From Bacillota bacterium (GTDB lineage Bacteria > Bacillota > Clostridia > Lachnospirales > Lachnospiraceae), in assembly GCA_023443225.1 (NCBI GenBank), contig JAEZVF010000084.1, positions 1 through 34,921 on the forward strand: a stretch of DNA of 34,921 nt, given 5' to 3'. A model generated the notes under the pieces. It had not been told where the DNA came from. It made no database searches and saw only the letters and a program-made list of their open reading frames with translations. The position numbers and the translations under genes are program-made. This document shows, piece by piece, positions 5,476-14,602 of this stretch; position 1 is the stretch's first letter, and each line of letters begins with the position of its first letter.

Positions 5476-8400
5476 ATGGATAAAAACAGGATACGTCCAA
5501 TCAAAGTTGGTAACGGCGTAAGAATGAGCTATTCAAGGCAAAAAGAAGTACTGGAAATGCCAAATCTTATTGAAGTTCAAAAAAACTCATATCAGTGGTT
5601 TTTAGATGAAGGACTGAAGGAAGTTTTTGAAGATATTTCTCCAATAGCAGATTACAGTGGACATTTGAGCTTGGAATTTGTTGATTTTACGTTGTGTGAA
5701 GATGATGTGAAATATTCGATTGAAGAGTGTAAAGAAAGAGATGCAACCTATGCAGCTCCTCTTAAAGTTAAAGTCAGACTTCACAACAAAGAGAACGATG
5801 AAATCAATGAGCATGATATCTTTATGGGCGATTTACCATTAATGACTGAAACGGGTACATTTGTTATTAATGGAGCTGAAAGAGTTATTGTTAGTCAATT
5901 AGTACGTTCCCCCGGTATCTATTATGCAATTGGACATGATAAAATTGGTAAAAAGCTGTATTCTTCCACCGTAATCCCTAATCGAGGTGCATGGTTAGAG
6001 TATGAAACTGACTCCAACGATGTATTTTATGTTCGTGTGGATAGAAACCGTAAGGTTCCTATTACCGTTTTAGTGCGTGCTTTGGGTATTGGAAGTAATG
6101 TAGAAATCGAAGAATTATTTGGTGAAGAACCTAAAATTGTAGCAAGTATAGCAAAAGATCCATCTGATAATTATCAAGATGGTTTACTTGAGTTGTATAA
6201 AAAATTACGTCCTGGTGAACCACTTTCCGTTGAAAGTGCAGAATCATTAATTAACAGTATGTTCTTTGATTCTAGAAGATACGATTTAGCTAAGGTCGGT
6301 AGATTCAAATTTAATAAAAAATTAGCCTTAAAGAACCGTGTTGCAGGCTTTACACTTGCCGAGGATATTATAAACAAAGAGACCGGTGAGATTATTGCAT
6401 CAGCCGGAACTGTACTTACTGAAGAAATTGCTGATGAAATACAAAATGCAGCTATTCCAGCCGTTACTATACAGGCAGAAGAACGCAACGTTAAAGTTCT
6501 ATCAAATATGATGGTTGATATTTCTTACTATATTGATATAGATAAAGAAGAACTTGGAGTAACAGAGGAAGTTTATTACCCAGTATTAAAAGACATATTA
6601 AATGAGTTTAAAGATATTGAAGATATAAAAATAGCAATTAAGAAAAATATTAATGAATTAATACCGAAACATATTACCAAAGAGGATATTATTGCATCGA
6701 TTAATTATAATCTGCATTTAGAATATGGTATTGGTGAAGCAGACGATATTGATCACTTAGGAAATCGAAGAATCCGTGCGGTAGGTGAATTACTGCAGAA
6801 TCAATATAGAATTGGTCTTTCCAGAATGGAACGTGTAGTTAGGGAAAGAATGACCACACAAGACTTAGAAGGCGTTAGTCCACAATCCTTAATTAATATT
6901 AAGCCGGTAACTGCGGCTGTCAAGGAATTCTTCGGAAGCTCCCAGCTGTCTCAGTTTATGGATCAGCACAACCCCTTAGGTGAGTTAACACATAAAAGAC
7001 GTTTGTCAGCTTTGGGACCTGGTGGTCTATCCCGTGATAGAGCAGGTTTTGAGGTTCGAGACGTTCATTATTCCCATTATGGAAGAATGTGTCCTATCGA
7101 GACTCCAGAAGGTCCAAACATTGGTTTGATTAACTCCCTTGCTTCCTATGCAAGAATAAATGAATATGGATTTATAGAAGCTCCTTATAGAAAAGTAGAT
7201 AAATCAGATCCAATGAACCCAAGAGTAATCGATGAAGTTGTTTACTTAACTGCAGATGAAGAAGATAGATATGTTGTTGCCCAAGCGAATGAAGAGTTGG
7301 ACGAAAATGGTTATTTTGTGAGCAATACCGTATCTGGACGTTTTAAAGAAGAAACCTCCGAATTTGAAAAAAGGATGATAGATATGATGGACGTATCACC
7401 GAAAATGGTATTCTCGGTTGCTACAGCCATGATTCCTTTCTTAGAAAATGATGATGCTAACCGTGCCTTGATGGGTTCTAACATGCAGCGTCAGGCGGTT
7501 CCACTATTGGTAACGGAATCTCCTATGGTAGGAACCGGTATGGAATCTAAAGCAGCAGTTGACTCTGGCGTTTGTGTTGTAACTAAAAAATCAGGGACTG
7601 TTGAAAAATCTACTTCAAAAGAGATTGTTATTAAAAATGAAGATGGAACCAAGACAGCCTATAAGCTTGTTAAATTTGCACGAAGTAATCAGGGTACTTG
7701 TATTAATCAAAGACCAATTGTAAATAAAGGTGAAAAGGTAACCGCAGGTCAGGTGATTGCAGATGGTCCATCCACCTCACAGGGAGAATTGGCATTAGGT
7801 AAGAATCCTTTAATCGGTTTCATGACTTGGGAAGGTTATAACTACGAGGATGCTGTTTTATTAAGTGAAAGATTAGTTCAAGAAGATGTTTATACTTCTG
7901 TTCATATTGAAGAATATGAAGCAGAATCTAGAGATACAAAGCTGGGACCTGAAGAAATTACCAGAGATGTTCCAGGTGTCGGTGATGATGCTTTAAAAGA
8001 TTTAGATGAAAGAGGTATCATCCGAATTGGTGCTGAAGTTCGTGCTGGAGATATCTTAGTCGGTAAAGTTACTCCTAAGGGGGAGACGGAACTGACAGCG
8101 GAAGAACGTTTACTACGTGCTATTTTCGGTGAAAAGGCAAGAGAAGTAAGAGACACTTCTTTAAAAGTACCACATGGTGAATACGGAATTATCGTTGATG
8201 CTAAGGTGTTTACAAGAGAAAATGGTGATGAATTATCACCAGGTGTAAACCAAACCGTACGTGTGTATATTGCGCAGAAGAGAAAGATTCAGGTTGGCGA
8301 TAAGATGGCTGGACGTCACGGAAATAAGGGTGTTGTTTCTCGTGTATTACCAGTGGAAGATATGCCATTTTTACCAAACGGAAGACCTCTAGATATTGTA

Positions 8401-9306
8401 TTAAATCCTTTGGGCGTACCTTCACGTATGAATATCGGACAGGTTTTGGAGATTCACTTAAGCTTGGCTTCTAAGGTCTTAGGAGTTAAAGTGTCTACAC
8501 CTGTATTTGATGGCGCAAATGAATATGATATCATGGACACATTGGAATTGGCAAATGACTATGTTAATACCGATTGGGAAACGTTTGAAAATAAATACAA
8601 AGATGTTTTAGACCCTGAATTACTGGATTATTTGGAAAACAATAAAGAGTATCGTGAACAATGGAAGGGTGTTCCAATCAATCGCGATGGTAAGGTAAAA
8701 CTGCGTGACGGACGTACTGGAGAATATTTTGATGGATCTGTTACGGTTGGTTTCATGCATTATTTGAAGCTGCATCATTTGGTTGATGATAAGATTCATG
8801 CTCGTTCTACTGGACCATACTCACTAGTTACACAACAGCCGCTCGGTGGTAAAGCACAATTCGGCGGACAGAGATTCGGTGAAATGGAAGTTTGGGCACT
8901 TGAGGCATATGGTGCTGCATACACACTGCAGGAAATTTTAACAGTAAAATCGGACGATGTTACAGGACGTGTAAAAACGTATGAGGCAATTATAAAAGGT
9001 GAGAATATTTCAGAACCGGGTATCCCAGAATCCTTTAAAGTACTCCTAAAGGAATTACAGTCATTAGCGCTCGATGTAATCGTGTTAGATGAACACGGCA
9101 ACGAAGTAAAGATGTCAGAGGATATTGATTATAGTGAAGGAGATTTAACACCACTCATTGAGGGAGACGAAAGCTTTAGATATGATGAGGATTACAGTGA
9201 AGCTGGATACAGAGAGACAACACCGGAGGAAGAAGAAAGCTTCTTTGATACCTTTGAAGATGATACGGTTGGACTTAGTGTTGTGGAGGAAGACCTCGAA
9301 GATTAA
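5476..9306 (+). CDS. rpoB: DNA-directed RNA polymerase subunit beta
   Basis: Beta forms half of the polymerase active-centre cleft. I choose ATG 5476 (MDKNRIRPIKVG) because AAGGGGTGA at 5459-5467 is spaced properly for it; a GTG at 5464 lies inside that ribosome site. The product is about 1276 residues, longer than the 1193 of Bacillus. The rifampicin region GSSQLSQFMDQHNPL (near residue 487) and THKRRLSALGPGG carry the sensitive-type residues. The catalytic-side motifs KMAGRHGNKG and the C-terminal LEAYGAAYTLQEILTVKSDD are present. The last 60 or so residues are an acidic, poorly conserved extension. rpoC follows after 42 bases. Confidence 0.97.
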   Translation: MDKNRIRPIKVGNGVRMSYSRQKEVLEMPNLIEVQKNSYQWFLDEGLKEVFEDISPIADYSGHLSLEFVDFTLCEDDVKYSIEECKERDATYAAPLKVKVRLHNKENDEINEHDIFMGDLPLMTETGTFVINGAERVIVSQLVRSPGIYYAIGHDKIGKKLYSSTVIPNRGAWLEYETDSNDVFYVRVDRNRKVPITVLVRALGIGSNVEIEELFGEEPKIVASIAKDPSDNYQDGLLELYKKLRPGEPLSVESAESLINSMFFDSRRYDLAKVGRFKFNKKLALKNRVAGFTLAEDIINKETGEIIASAGTVLTEEIADEIQNAAIPAVTIQAEERNVKVLSNMMVDISYYIDIDKEELGVTEEVYYPVLKDILNEFKDIEDIKIAIKKNINELIPKHITKEDIIASINYNLHLEYGIGEADDIDHLGNRRIRAVGELLQNQYRIGLSRMERVVRERMTTQDLEGVSPQSLINIKPVTAAVKEFFGSSQLSQFMDQHNPLGELTHKRRLSALGPGGLSRDRAGFEVRDVHYSHYGRMCPIETPEGPNIGLINSLASYARINEYGFIEAPYRKVDKSDPMNPRVIDEVVYLTADEEDRYVVAQANEELDENGYFVSNTVSGRFKEETSEFEKRMIDMMDVSPKMVFSVATAMIPFLENDDANRALMGSNMQRQAVPLLVTESPMVGTGMESKAAVDSGVCVVTKKSGTVEKSTSKEIVIKNEDGTKTAYKLVKFARSNQGTCINQRPIVNKGEKVTAGQVIADGPSTSQGELALGKNPLIGFMTWEGYNYEDAVLLSERLVQEDVYTSVHIEEYEAESRDTKLGPEEITRDVPGVGDDALKDLDERGIIRIGAEVRAGDILVGKVTPKGETELTAEERLLRAIFGEKAREVRDTSLKVPHGEYGIIVDAKVFTRENGDELSPGVNQTVRVYIAQKRKIQVGDKMAGRHGNKGVVSRVLPVEDMPFLPNGRPLDIVLNPLGVPSRMNIGQVLEIHLSLASKVLGVKVSTPVFDGANEYDIMDTLELANDYVNTDWETFENKYKDVLDPELLDYLENNKEYREQWKGVPINRDGKVKLRDGRTGEYFDGSVTVGFMHYLKLHHLVDDKIHARSTGPYSLVTQQPLGGKAQFGGQRFGEMEVWALEAYGAAYTLQEILTVKSDDVTGRVKTYEAIIKGENISEPGIPESFKVLLKELQSLALDVIVLDEHGNEVKMSEDIDYSEGDLTPLIEGDESFRYDEDYSEAGYRETTPEEEESFFDTFEDDTVGLSVVEEDLED

Positions 9307-9348
9307 TTCATGTCTAATTCATGACTAAATGAAAGGGAGTGCCAGATA

Positions 9349-12300
9349 ATGCCAGAGATAGCAATAAACGAAAGTGTTCAGGAAATCACTTATGACGCCA
9401 TTAAAATTGGTCTAGCTTCACCTGAAAAGATCAGAGAGTGGTCCCGAGGTGAAGTTAAGAAACCCGAAACTATTAATTATAGAACATTAAAACCCGAGAA
9501 AGACGGTTTGTTCTGTGAGAAAATTTTTGGACCAAGTAAAGATTGGGAATGTCATTGTGGTAAATATAAAAAAATCAGATATAAGGGTGTAGTTTGTGAC
9601 CGATGTGGTGTTGAAGTCACAAAAGCAAGTGTACGTAGAGAGAGAATGGGTCATATTGAACTTGCTGCCCCAGTATCACATATATGGTATTTTAAAGGAA
9701 TTCCAAGTAGAATGGGTCTTATTTTGGATCTTTCTCCAAGAACCCTAGAAAAAGTACTATATTTTGCCGCTTATATCGTGTTGGATAAAGCAAATACTGA
9801 TTTACAATATAAACAGGTTTTAAACGAAAAAGAATACAGGGAAGCCTATGAAAAATACGGAAATAAGTTCCGTGTTGGAATGGGTGCAGAGGCAATACAG
9901 GAGCTTTTAATGGCAATTGATCTGGAAGCTGAATCCAAAGACTTAAAAAAGGGTTTAAAAGATTCTACTGGTCAAAAGAGAGCTAGAATCATAAAAAGAC
10001 TGGAAGTAGTAGAAGCATTTAAAGAATCTGGAAATAGACCAGAGTGGATGATACTTTCTGTCATTCCAGTAATTCCTCCGGATTTAAGACCAATGGTTCA
10101 ACTTGATGGTGGACGTTTTGCAACTTCAGATATGAACGATTTATACAGAAGAATTATTAACCGTAACAATCGTTTAAAGAGACTTTTAGAACTAGGTGCT
10201 CCTGACATTATCGTTCGTAATGAAAAGAGAATGCTGCAGGAAGCAGTAGATGCATTAATTGACAATGGTAGAAGGGGAAGGCCAGTTACCGGACCTGGTA
10301 ATCGTGCATTAAAATCCTTGTCCGATATGTTAAAAGGTAAGCAGGGGCGTTTCCGTCAAAACTTGCTTGGTAAACGTGTCGATTATTCCGGACGTTCTGT
10401 TATCGTTGTCGGACCCGAATTAAAGATTTATCAGTGCGGTTTACCAAAGGAAATGGCAATCGAGTTATTTAAGCCATTTGTTATGAAAGAATTAGTGGCT
10501 AGAGGTACTGCTCACAATATTAAATCAGCAAAAAAGATGGTGGAAAGACTTCAATCTGAAGTATGGGATGTTTTGGAAGAGGTTATCAGAGAACATCCGG
10601 TTATGTTAAACCGTGCGCCAACGCTTCATAGATTAGGTATCCAGGCATTTGAACCAATCCTAGTAGAAGGTAAGGCTATCAAGCTTCATCCATTGGTATG
10701 TACAGCATTTAATGCCGATTTCGATGGTGATCAGATGGCAGTTCATTTACCATTGTCCGTAGAAGCACAGGCGGAATGCAGATTCTTGCTGTTATCTCCA
10801 AACAACTTGCTGAAACCTTCTGATGGTGCTCCGGTTGCTGTTCCTTCACAGGATATGGTGCTTGGTATTTACTATTTGACACTTCAAAAAGAAGGCGATA
10901 AAGGAGAAGGACATAGCTTCAAGAGTGTTAATGAAGCAATTCTTGCATATGAGAATGGAGCTATTACTTTACATGCCAGAATTAAGGTTAGAAGATCAGG
11001 TATCAATGAACAAGGTGAAGCGATTTCAAAAATAATTGAGACTACGATAGGTCGTTTGATATTCAATGAGATCATTAGTCAAGATTTGGGCTTTGTTGAC
11101 AGATCTAACCCGGACAATTTCTTATTACCTGAGATTGACTTCCTTGTTGCTAAGAAACAATTGAAAAAGATTTTGGAGAAATGTATTAACATTCATGGTG
11201 CTACAAAAACCGCAGAAACACTAGATGCAATTAAGTCTTTAGGTTATAAATACTCGACAAGAGCTGCCATGACGGTTTCCATTTCCGATATGACAGTACC
11301 TCCGCAGAAGAAAGTAATTATTGCAGAAGCCGAGGCAAGAGTAGAAGAGATATCTAAGAATTTCCGTCGTGGTTTGATGACAGAAGATGAAAGATACAAA
11401 GCTGTTATCGATACTTGGAAGGAAGCTGATGATGATATTACCGATGCACTTTTAAGTGGGCTTGATAAATATAATAATATTTACATGATGGCAGACTCCG
11501 GAGCCCGTGGTTCTGACAAGCAGATCAAACAGCTTGCTGGTATGCGAGGTCTTATGGCCGATACTTCAGGACGTACCATTGAGTTACCTATCAAATCAAA
11601 CTTCCGTGAAGGACTTGACGTATTGGAATACTTCATTTCTGCCCATGGAGCTAGAAAAGGTTTGTCCGATACTGCATTACGTACAGCCGATTCCGGATAT
11701 TTGACACGTCGTTTGGTTGACGTTTCTCAAGATTTGATTATTCGCGAAGTTGACTGTTGTGAAGGTAAAGAAATATCGGGTATGGTAATTAAGGGATTTT
11801 CTGATGGCAATGAAGTCATTGAATCCTTAGAAGAAAGAATTACAGGAAGATATTCCTGTGATACCATTTGTGATGACAATGGTGAAATAATAGTTAAAGC
11901 AAATCACATGATTACACCAAGGCGAGCTGCTAAGATTATGGCAACCAGCAAAATAAAAGACGCAGGATTAAATGCAAAAATTAAAATTAGAACTATCCTA
12001 ACCTGTAAGTCACATATCGGTGTATGTGCAAAATGCTACGGTGCAAATATGTCCACTGGTGAAGCTGTTCAAGTGGGTGAAGCAGTTGGTATTATTGCAG
12101 CACAGTCCATTGGTGAACCAGGTACACAGCTTACCATGCGTACTTTCCATACTGGTGGTGTTGCCGGAGATGACATCACACAAGGTCTTCCACGTGTTGA
12201 AGAGCTTTTTGAAGCTAGAAAGCCAAAAGGTCTTGCAATCATCGCTGAATTTGGTGGCATTGTGACCATTAAGGATACGAAGAAGAAGAGAGAAGTAATT

Positions 12301-13095
12301 GTAACCAATAATGAAACTGGCGAAGCAAAAGCATATTTAATCCCTTATGGTTCAAGAATTAAGGTTATGGACGGTGATACGCTAGAGGCCGGTGATGAAC
12401 TTACAGAAGGTAGCGTAAATCCTCATGACATCTTAAAAATTAAGGGTGTTCGTGCTGTTCAGGATTATATGATTCAGGAAGTACAGCGAGTTTACCGTTT
12501 ACAGGGTGTTGAAATCAATGATAAGCATATCGAAGTTATTGTACGTCAGATGCTCAAGAAGATTCGTATCGAAAACAGTGGGGATTCTGAATTCTTACCA
12601 GGAAAATTAATTGATACCTTAGAGTTTGATGATGAAAATGATAGATTATCCAATGAAGGCTTAGAACTTGCCGAAGGGAAACAGGTTATGCTTGGTATTA
12701 CTAAGGCATCACTTGCGACGAACTCCTTCTTATCAGCTGCATCCTTCCAGGAAACAACGAAAGTACTAACGGAAGCAGCAATTAATGGTAAGATAGATCC
12801 GCTAATTGGACTTAAGGAGAATGTTATTTTAGGTAAACTGATACCCGCTGGTACCGGTATGAAGCGCTATCGTTCTGTTAAGCTTGACACCGACATGGAT
12901 GAAGAGCTAATGATTTCTGATGATTTTTCAGATGAAGACTATGAGACTTTTAGCCTTTCAGATGAAACATTTGATGAAAAGGATAATATTGCATTCAACG
13001 AGTATAATGAGGATGAGAATTTTGAAAATGAAGAATTCATAGATCAAGATTTCTCAGAAGAAGAGTTAGAGGATGAATCAGAAGAAAATAAATAA
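9349..13095 (+). CDS. rpoC: DNA-directed RNA polymerase subunit beta'
   Basis: Beta' carries the catalytic magnesium site. The 1248-residue product has the N-terminal zinc ribbon (CHCGKYKK and CDRCGVEV, residues about 70-90), the invariant NADFDGDQMA at 455-464, the bridge helix and trigger-loop region with GARGSDKQIKQLAGMRGLM and TRRLVDV, a second zinc site (CKSHIGVCAKCYG, near 886) and QSIGEPGTQLTMRTFHTGG. After about residue 1178 a tail of about 70 residues is roughly half Asp/Glu, beyond the usual family end. AAAGGGAG precedes ATG 9349. It is cotranscribed with rpoB. Confidence 0.97.
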   Translation: MPEIAINESVQEITYDAIKIGLASPEKIREWSRGEVKKPETINYRTLKPEKDGLFCEKIFGPSKDWECHCGKYKKIRYKGVVCDRCGVEVTKASVRRERMGHIELAAPVSHIWYFKGIPSRMGLILDLSPRTLEKVLYFAAYIVLDKANTDLQYKQVLNEKEYREAYEKYGNKFRVGMGAEAIQELLMAIDLEAESKDLKKGLKDSTGQKRARIIKRLEVVEAFKESGNRPEWMILSVIPVIPPDLRPMVQLDGGRFATSDMNDLYRRIINRNNRLKRLLELGAPDIIVRNEKRMLQEAVDALIDNGRRGRPVTGPGNRALKSLSDMLKGKQGRFRQNLLGKRVDYSGRSVIVVGPELKIYQCGLPKEMAIELFKPFVMKELVARGTAHNIKSAKKMVERLQSEVWDVLEEVIREHPVMLNRAPTLHRLGIQAFEPILVEGKAIKLHPLVCTAFNADFDGDQMAVHLPLSVEAQAECRFLLLSPNNLLKPSDGAPVAVPSQDMVLGIYYLTLQKEGDKGEGHSFKSVNEAILAYENGAITLHARIKVRRSGINEQGEAISKIIETTIGRLIFNEIISQDLGFVDRSNPDNFLLPEIDFLVAKKQLKKILEKCINIHGATKTAETLDAIKSLGYKYSTRAAMTVSISDMTVPPQKKVIIAEAEARVEEISKNFRRGLMTEDERYKAVIDTWKEADDDITDALLSGLDKYNNIYMMADSGARGSDKQIKQLAGMRGLMADTSGRTIELPIKSNFREGLDVLEYFISAHGARKGLSDTALRTADSGYLTRRLVDVSQDLIIREVDCCEGKEISGMVIKGFSDGNEVIESLEERITGRYSCDTICDDNGEIIVKANHMITPRRAAKIMATSKIKDAGLNAKIKIRTILTCKSHIGVCAKCYGANMSTGEAVQVGEAVGIIAAQSIGEPGTQLTMRTFHTGGVAGDDITQGLPRVEELFEARKPKGLAIIAEFGGIVTIKDTKKKREVIVTNNETGEAKAYLIPYGSRIKVMDGDTLEAGDELTEGSVNPHDILKIKGVRAVQDYMIQEVQRVYRLQGVEINDKHIEVIVRQMLKKIRIENSGDSEFLPGKLIDTLEFDDENDRLSNEGLELAEGKQVMLGITKASLATNSFLSAASFQETTKVLTEAAINGKIDPLIGLKENVILGKLIPAGTGMKRYRSVKLDTDMDEELMISDDFSDEDYETFSLSDETFDEKDNIAFNEYNEDENFENEEFIDQDFSEEELEDESEENK

Positions 13096-13109
13096 TATTT
13101 AACTTTTAA

Positions 13110-13141
13110 AGGCGGCTATCATGCATAATGGTATGCCGCCT
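13110..13141 (+). terminator. Probable terminator after rpoC
   Basis: AGGCGGC (13110-13116) pairs with GCCGCCT (13135-13141) around an 18-base loop. The T-tract is poor (TCCTTA), so termination may be partial. The next promoter starts 44 bases later. Confidence 0.55.
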
Positions 13142-13184
13142 CCTTAGATAATATTCCGGGTGATATTAAGTCAAAAAAAATCCC

Positions 13185-13213
13185 TTGACAAATCGTTTAT
13201 TTCTAAGTACAAT
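13185..13213 (+). promoter_or_regulatory. SigmaA promoter of the str operon
   Basis: TTGACA (13185-13190), 17 bases, and TACAAT (13208-13213) lie about 100 bases upstream of rpsL. This close-to-consensus promoter should drive rpsL-rpsG-fusA-tuf. Confidence 0.87.
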
Positions 13214-13319
13214 GTATAAGCGCGATTTTATATTGTGCTAATATTTGTGTGCATTTATTGCAACAGGCAAATGGGCAACCCAAACAATTTTAACTATTAT
13301 CATCAGGAGGTGAAAATTA

Positions 13320-13739
13320 ATGCCTACATTTAACCAATTAGTAAGAAAAGGTAGAAAGACGATAGAGAAGAAATCAAATTCTCCAGCTTTACAAAAAGGA
13401 TTTAACTCTTTAAACAAAAGAGCTACTGACAGTTCTGCACCACAAAAAAGAGGTGTTTGTACAGCAGTTAGAACAGCTACACCTAAGAAACCTAACTCAG
13501 CTCTTAGAAAAATTGCCAGAGTACGTCTTTCCAACGGAATTGAAGTAACCAGCTATATCCCAGGTGAAGGTCATAACCTTCAGGAGCATAGTGTTGTATT
13601 GATCAGAGGTGGTAGGGTAAAGGATTTACCAGGTACCCGTTATCATATCGTCAGAGGTACACTTGATACAGCAGGTGTTGCTAAGAGAAAGCAAGCTCGT
13701 TCTAAATATGGAGCAAAGAAACCGAAAGCAGGTAAATAA
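13320..13739 (+). CDS. rpsL: Ribosomal protein uS12
   Basis: uS12 sits at the decoding centre. The 139-residue product begins PTFNQLVRKGRK and has the conserved TPKKPNSALRKIARV and RGGRVKDLPGTRYHIVRG segments. The lysines whose change gives streptomycin resistance in other bacteria are the wild-type ones. AGGAGGTG precedes the ATG. In Bacillus an L7Ae-like gene sits between rpoC and rpsL; none is present here. Confidence 0.97.
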   Translation: MPTFNQLVRKGRKTIEKKSNSPALQKGFNSLNKRATDSSAPQKRGVCTAVRTATPKKPNSALRKIARVRLSNGIEVTSYIPGEGHNLQEHSVVLIRGGRVKDLPGTRYHIVRGTLDTAGVAKRKQARSKYGAKKPKAGK

Positions 13740-13997
13740 TCATCCGATTTTTCACTAACATTTAAGTGCCGGCTTAATTTTTAAATTCAGATTTTGATAA
13801 ATACCAATGGGTTGCATTTTATCACCGAATAAAAGAATTAGTTTTCATATATTACGGAATAGATTTGAAGAGAGAGTTAATCTGTGCGCGAACACAATGA
13901 TTACCCCGTTATAGTTGGGGATATGTGAGTACCGATGATTTAAGAATATCTTATTAAATGGATTCATTTAATAAGCATTATTAAGGAGGGAAGCAAC
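13740..13997 (+). promoter_or_regulatory. rpsL-rpsG spacer with hairpin before the rpsG ribosome site
   Basis: This 258-base spacer is long for an intra-operon gap. It contains a short hairpin with CCCC/GGGG arms near 13904-13920 and a perfect 10-bp stem CTTATTAAAT (13950-13959) / ATTTAATAAG (13966-13975). That stem ends 6 bases before the AAGGAGGG ribosome site of rpsG. The position suits translational control of S7, which in other bacteria is autoregulated in the str mRNA; this link is inference. No gene was found in the spacer. Confidence 0.45.
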
Positions 13998-14468
13998 GTG
14001 CCACGTAAAGGACATATACAAAAAAGAGATGTATTAGCAGATCCGATTTACAATAGTAAGATTGTTACTAAGCTTATTAATAACATCATGTTAGATGGTA
14101 AGAGGGGTACTGCACAGAAAATCGTATACGGAGCTTTTGACAGAGTAGCAGCAAAAACGGAAAAAGAAGCAATTGAAGTTTTTGAAGAGGCAATGAACAA
14201 TATCATGCCAGTGCTTGAAGTTAAAGCAAGACGTATCGGTGGTGCAACATACCAGGTACCAATCGAAGTTAGACCGGATAGAAGACAAGCATTAGCACTT
14301 CGTTGGCTTACTTTATATTCTCGTAAGAGAGGCGAAAAGACCATGGAAGAAAGATTAGCTAATGAGATTCTAGATGCAGCAAACAGTACTGGTGCTGCTG
14401 TTAAGAAGAAGGAAGATATGCATAAGATGGCTGATGCAAATAAAGCATTTGCGCATTACAGATGGTAA
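13998..14468 (+). CDS. rpsG: Ribosomal protein uS7
   Basis: uS7 nucleates assembly of the 30S head and binds mRNA near the E site. The 156-residue product starts at GTG 13998 (MPRKGHIQKRDVLADPIYNS) after AAGGAGGG. It has the family core LINNIMLDGKRGTAQKIVY, RRIGGATYQVPIEVRPDRRQAL and the C-terminal KMADANKAFAHYRW. Length is standard. It is second in the str operon. Confidence 0.97.
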   Translation: MPRKGHIQKRDVLADPIYNSKIVTKLINNIMLDGKRGTAQKIVYGAFDRVAAKTEKEAIEVFEEAMNNIMPVLEVKARRIGGATYQVPIEVRPDRRQALALRWLTLYSRKRGEKTMEERLANEILDAANSTGAAVKKKEDMHKMADANKAFAHYRW

Positions 14469-14602
14469 TCAATTACAGGAAACTGTTGACAAGAATATGA
14501 TTTTATCATTCAAATTTGCATATTGGTTGAATCAAATATTGATAAGCCTAAACAATAGCTTTTTAGATTTAGGTAAACCACATGAATTAAGGAGGAATTT
14601 CC

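Noticed and set aside
14486..14514. TTGACA before fusA as a promoter
   Set aside because: At 16-18 bases downstream there is no acceptable -10 (TTCAAA at best).
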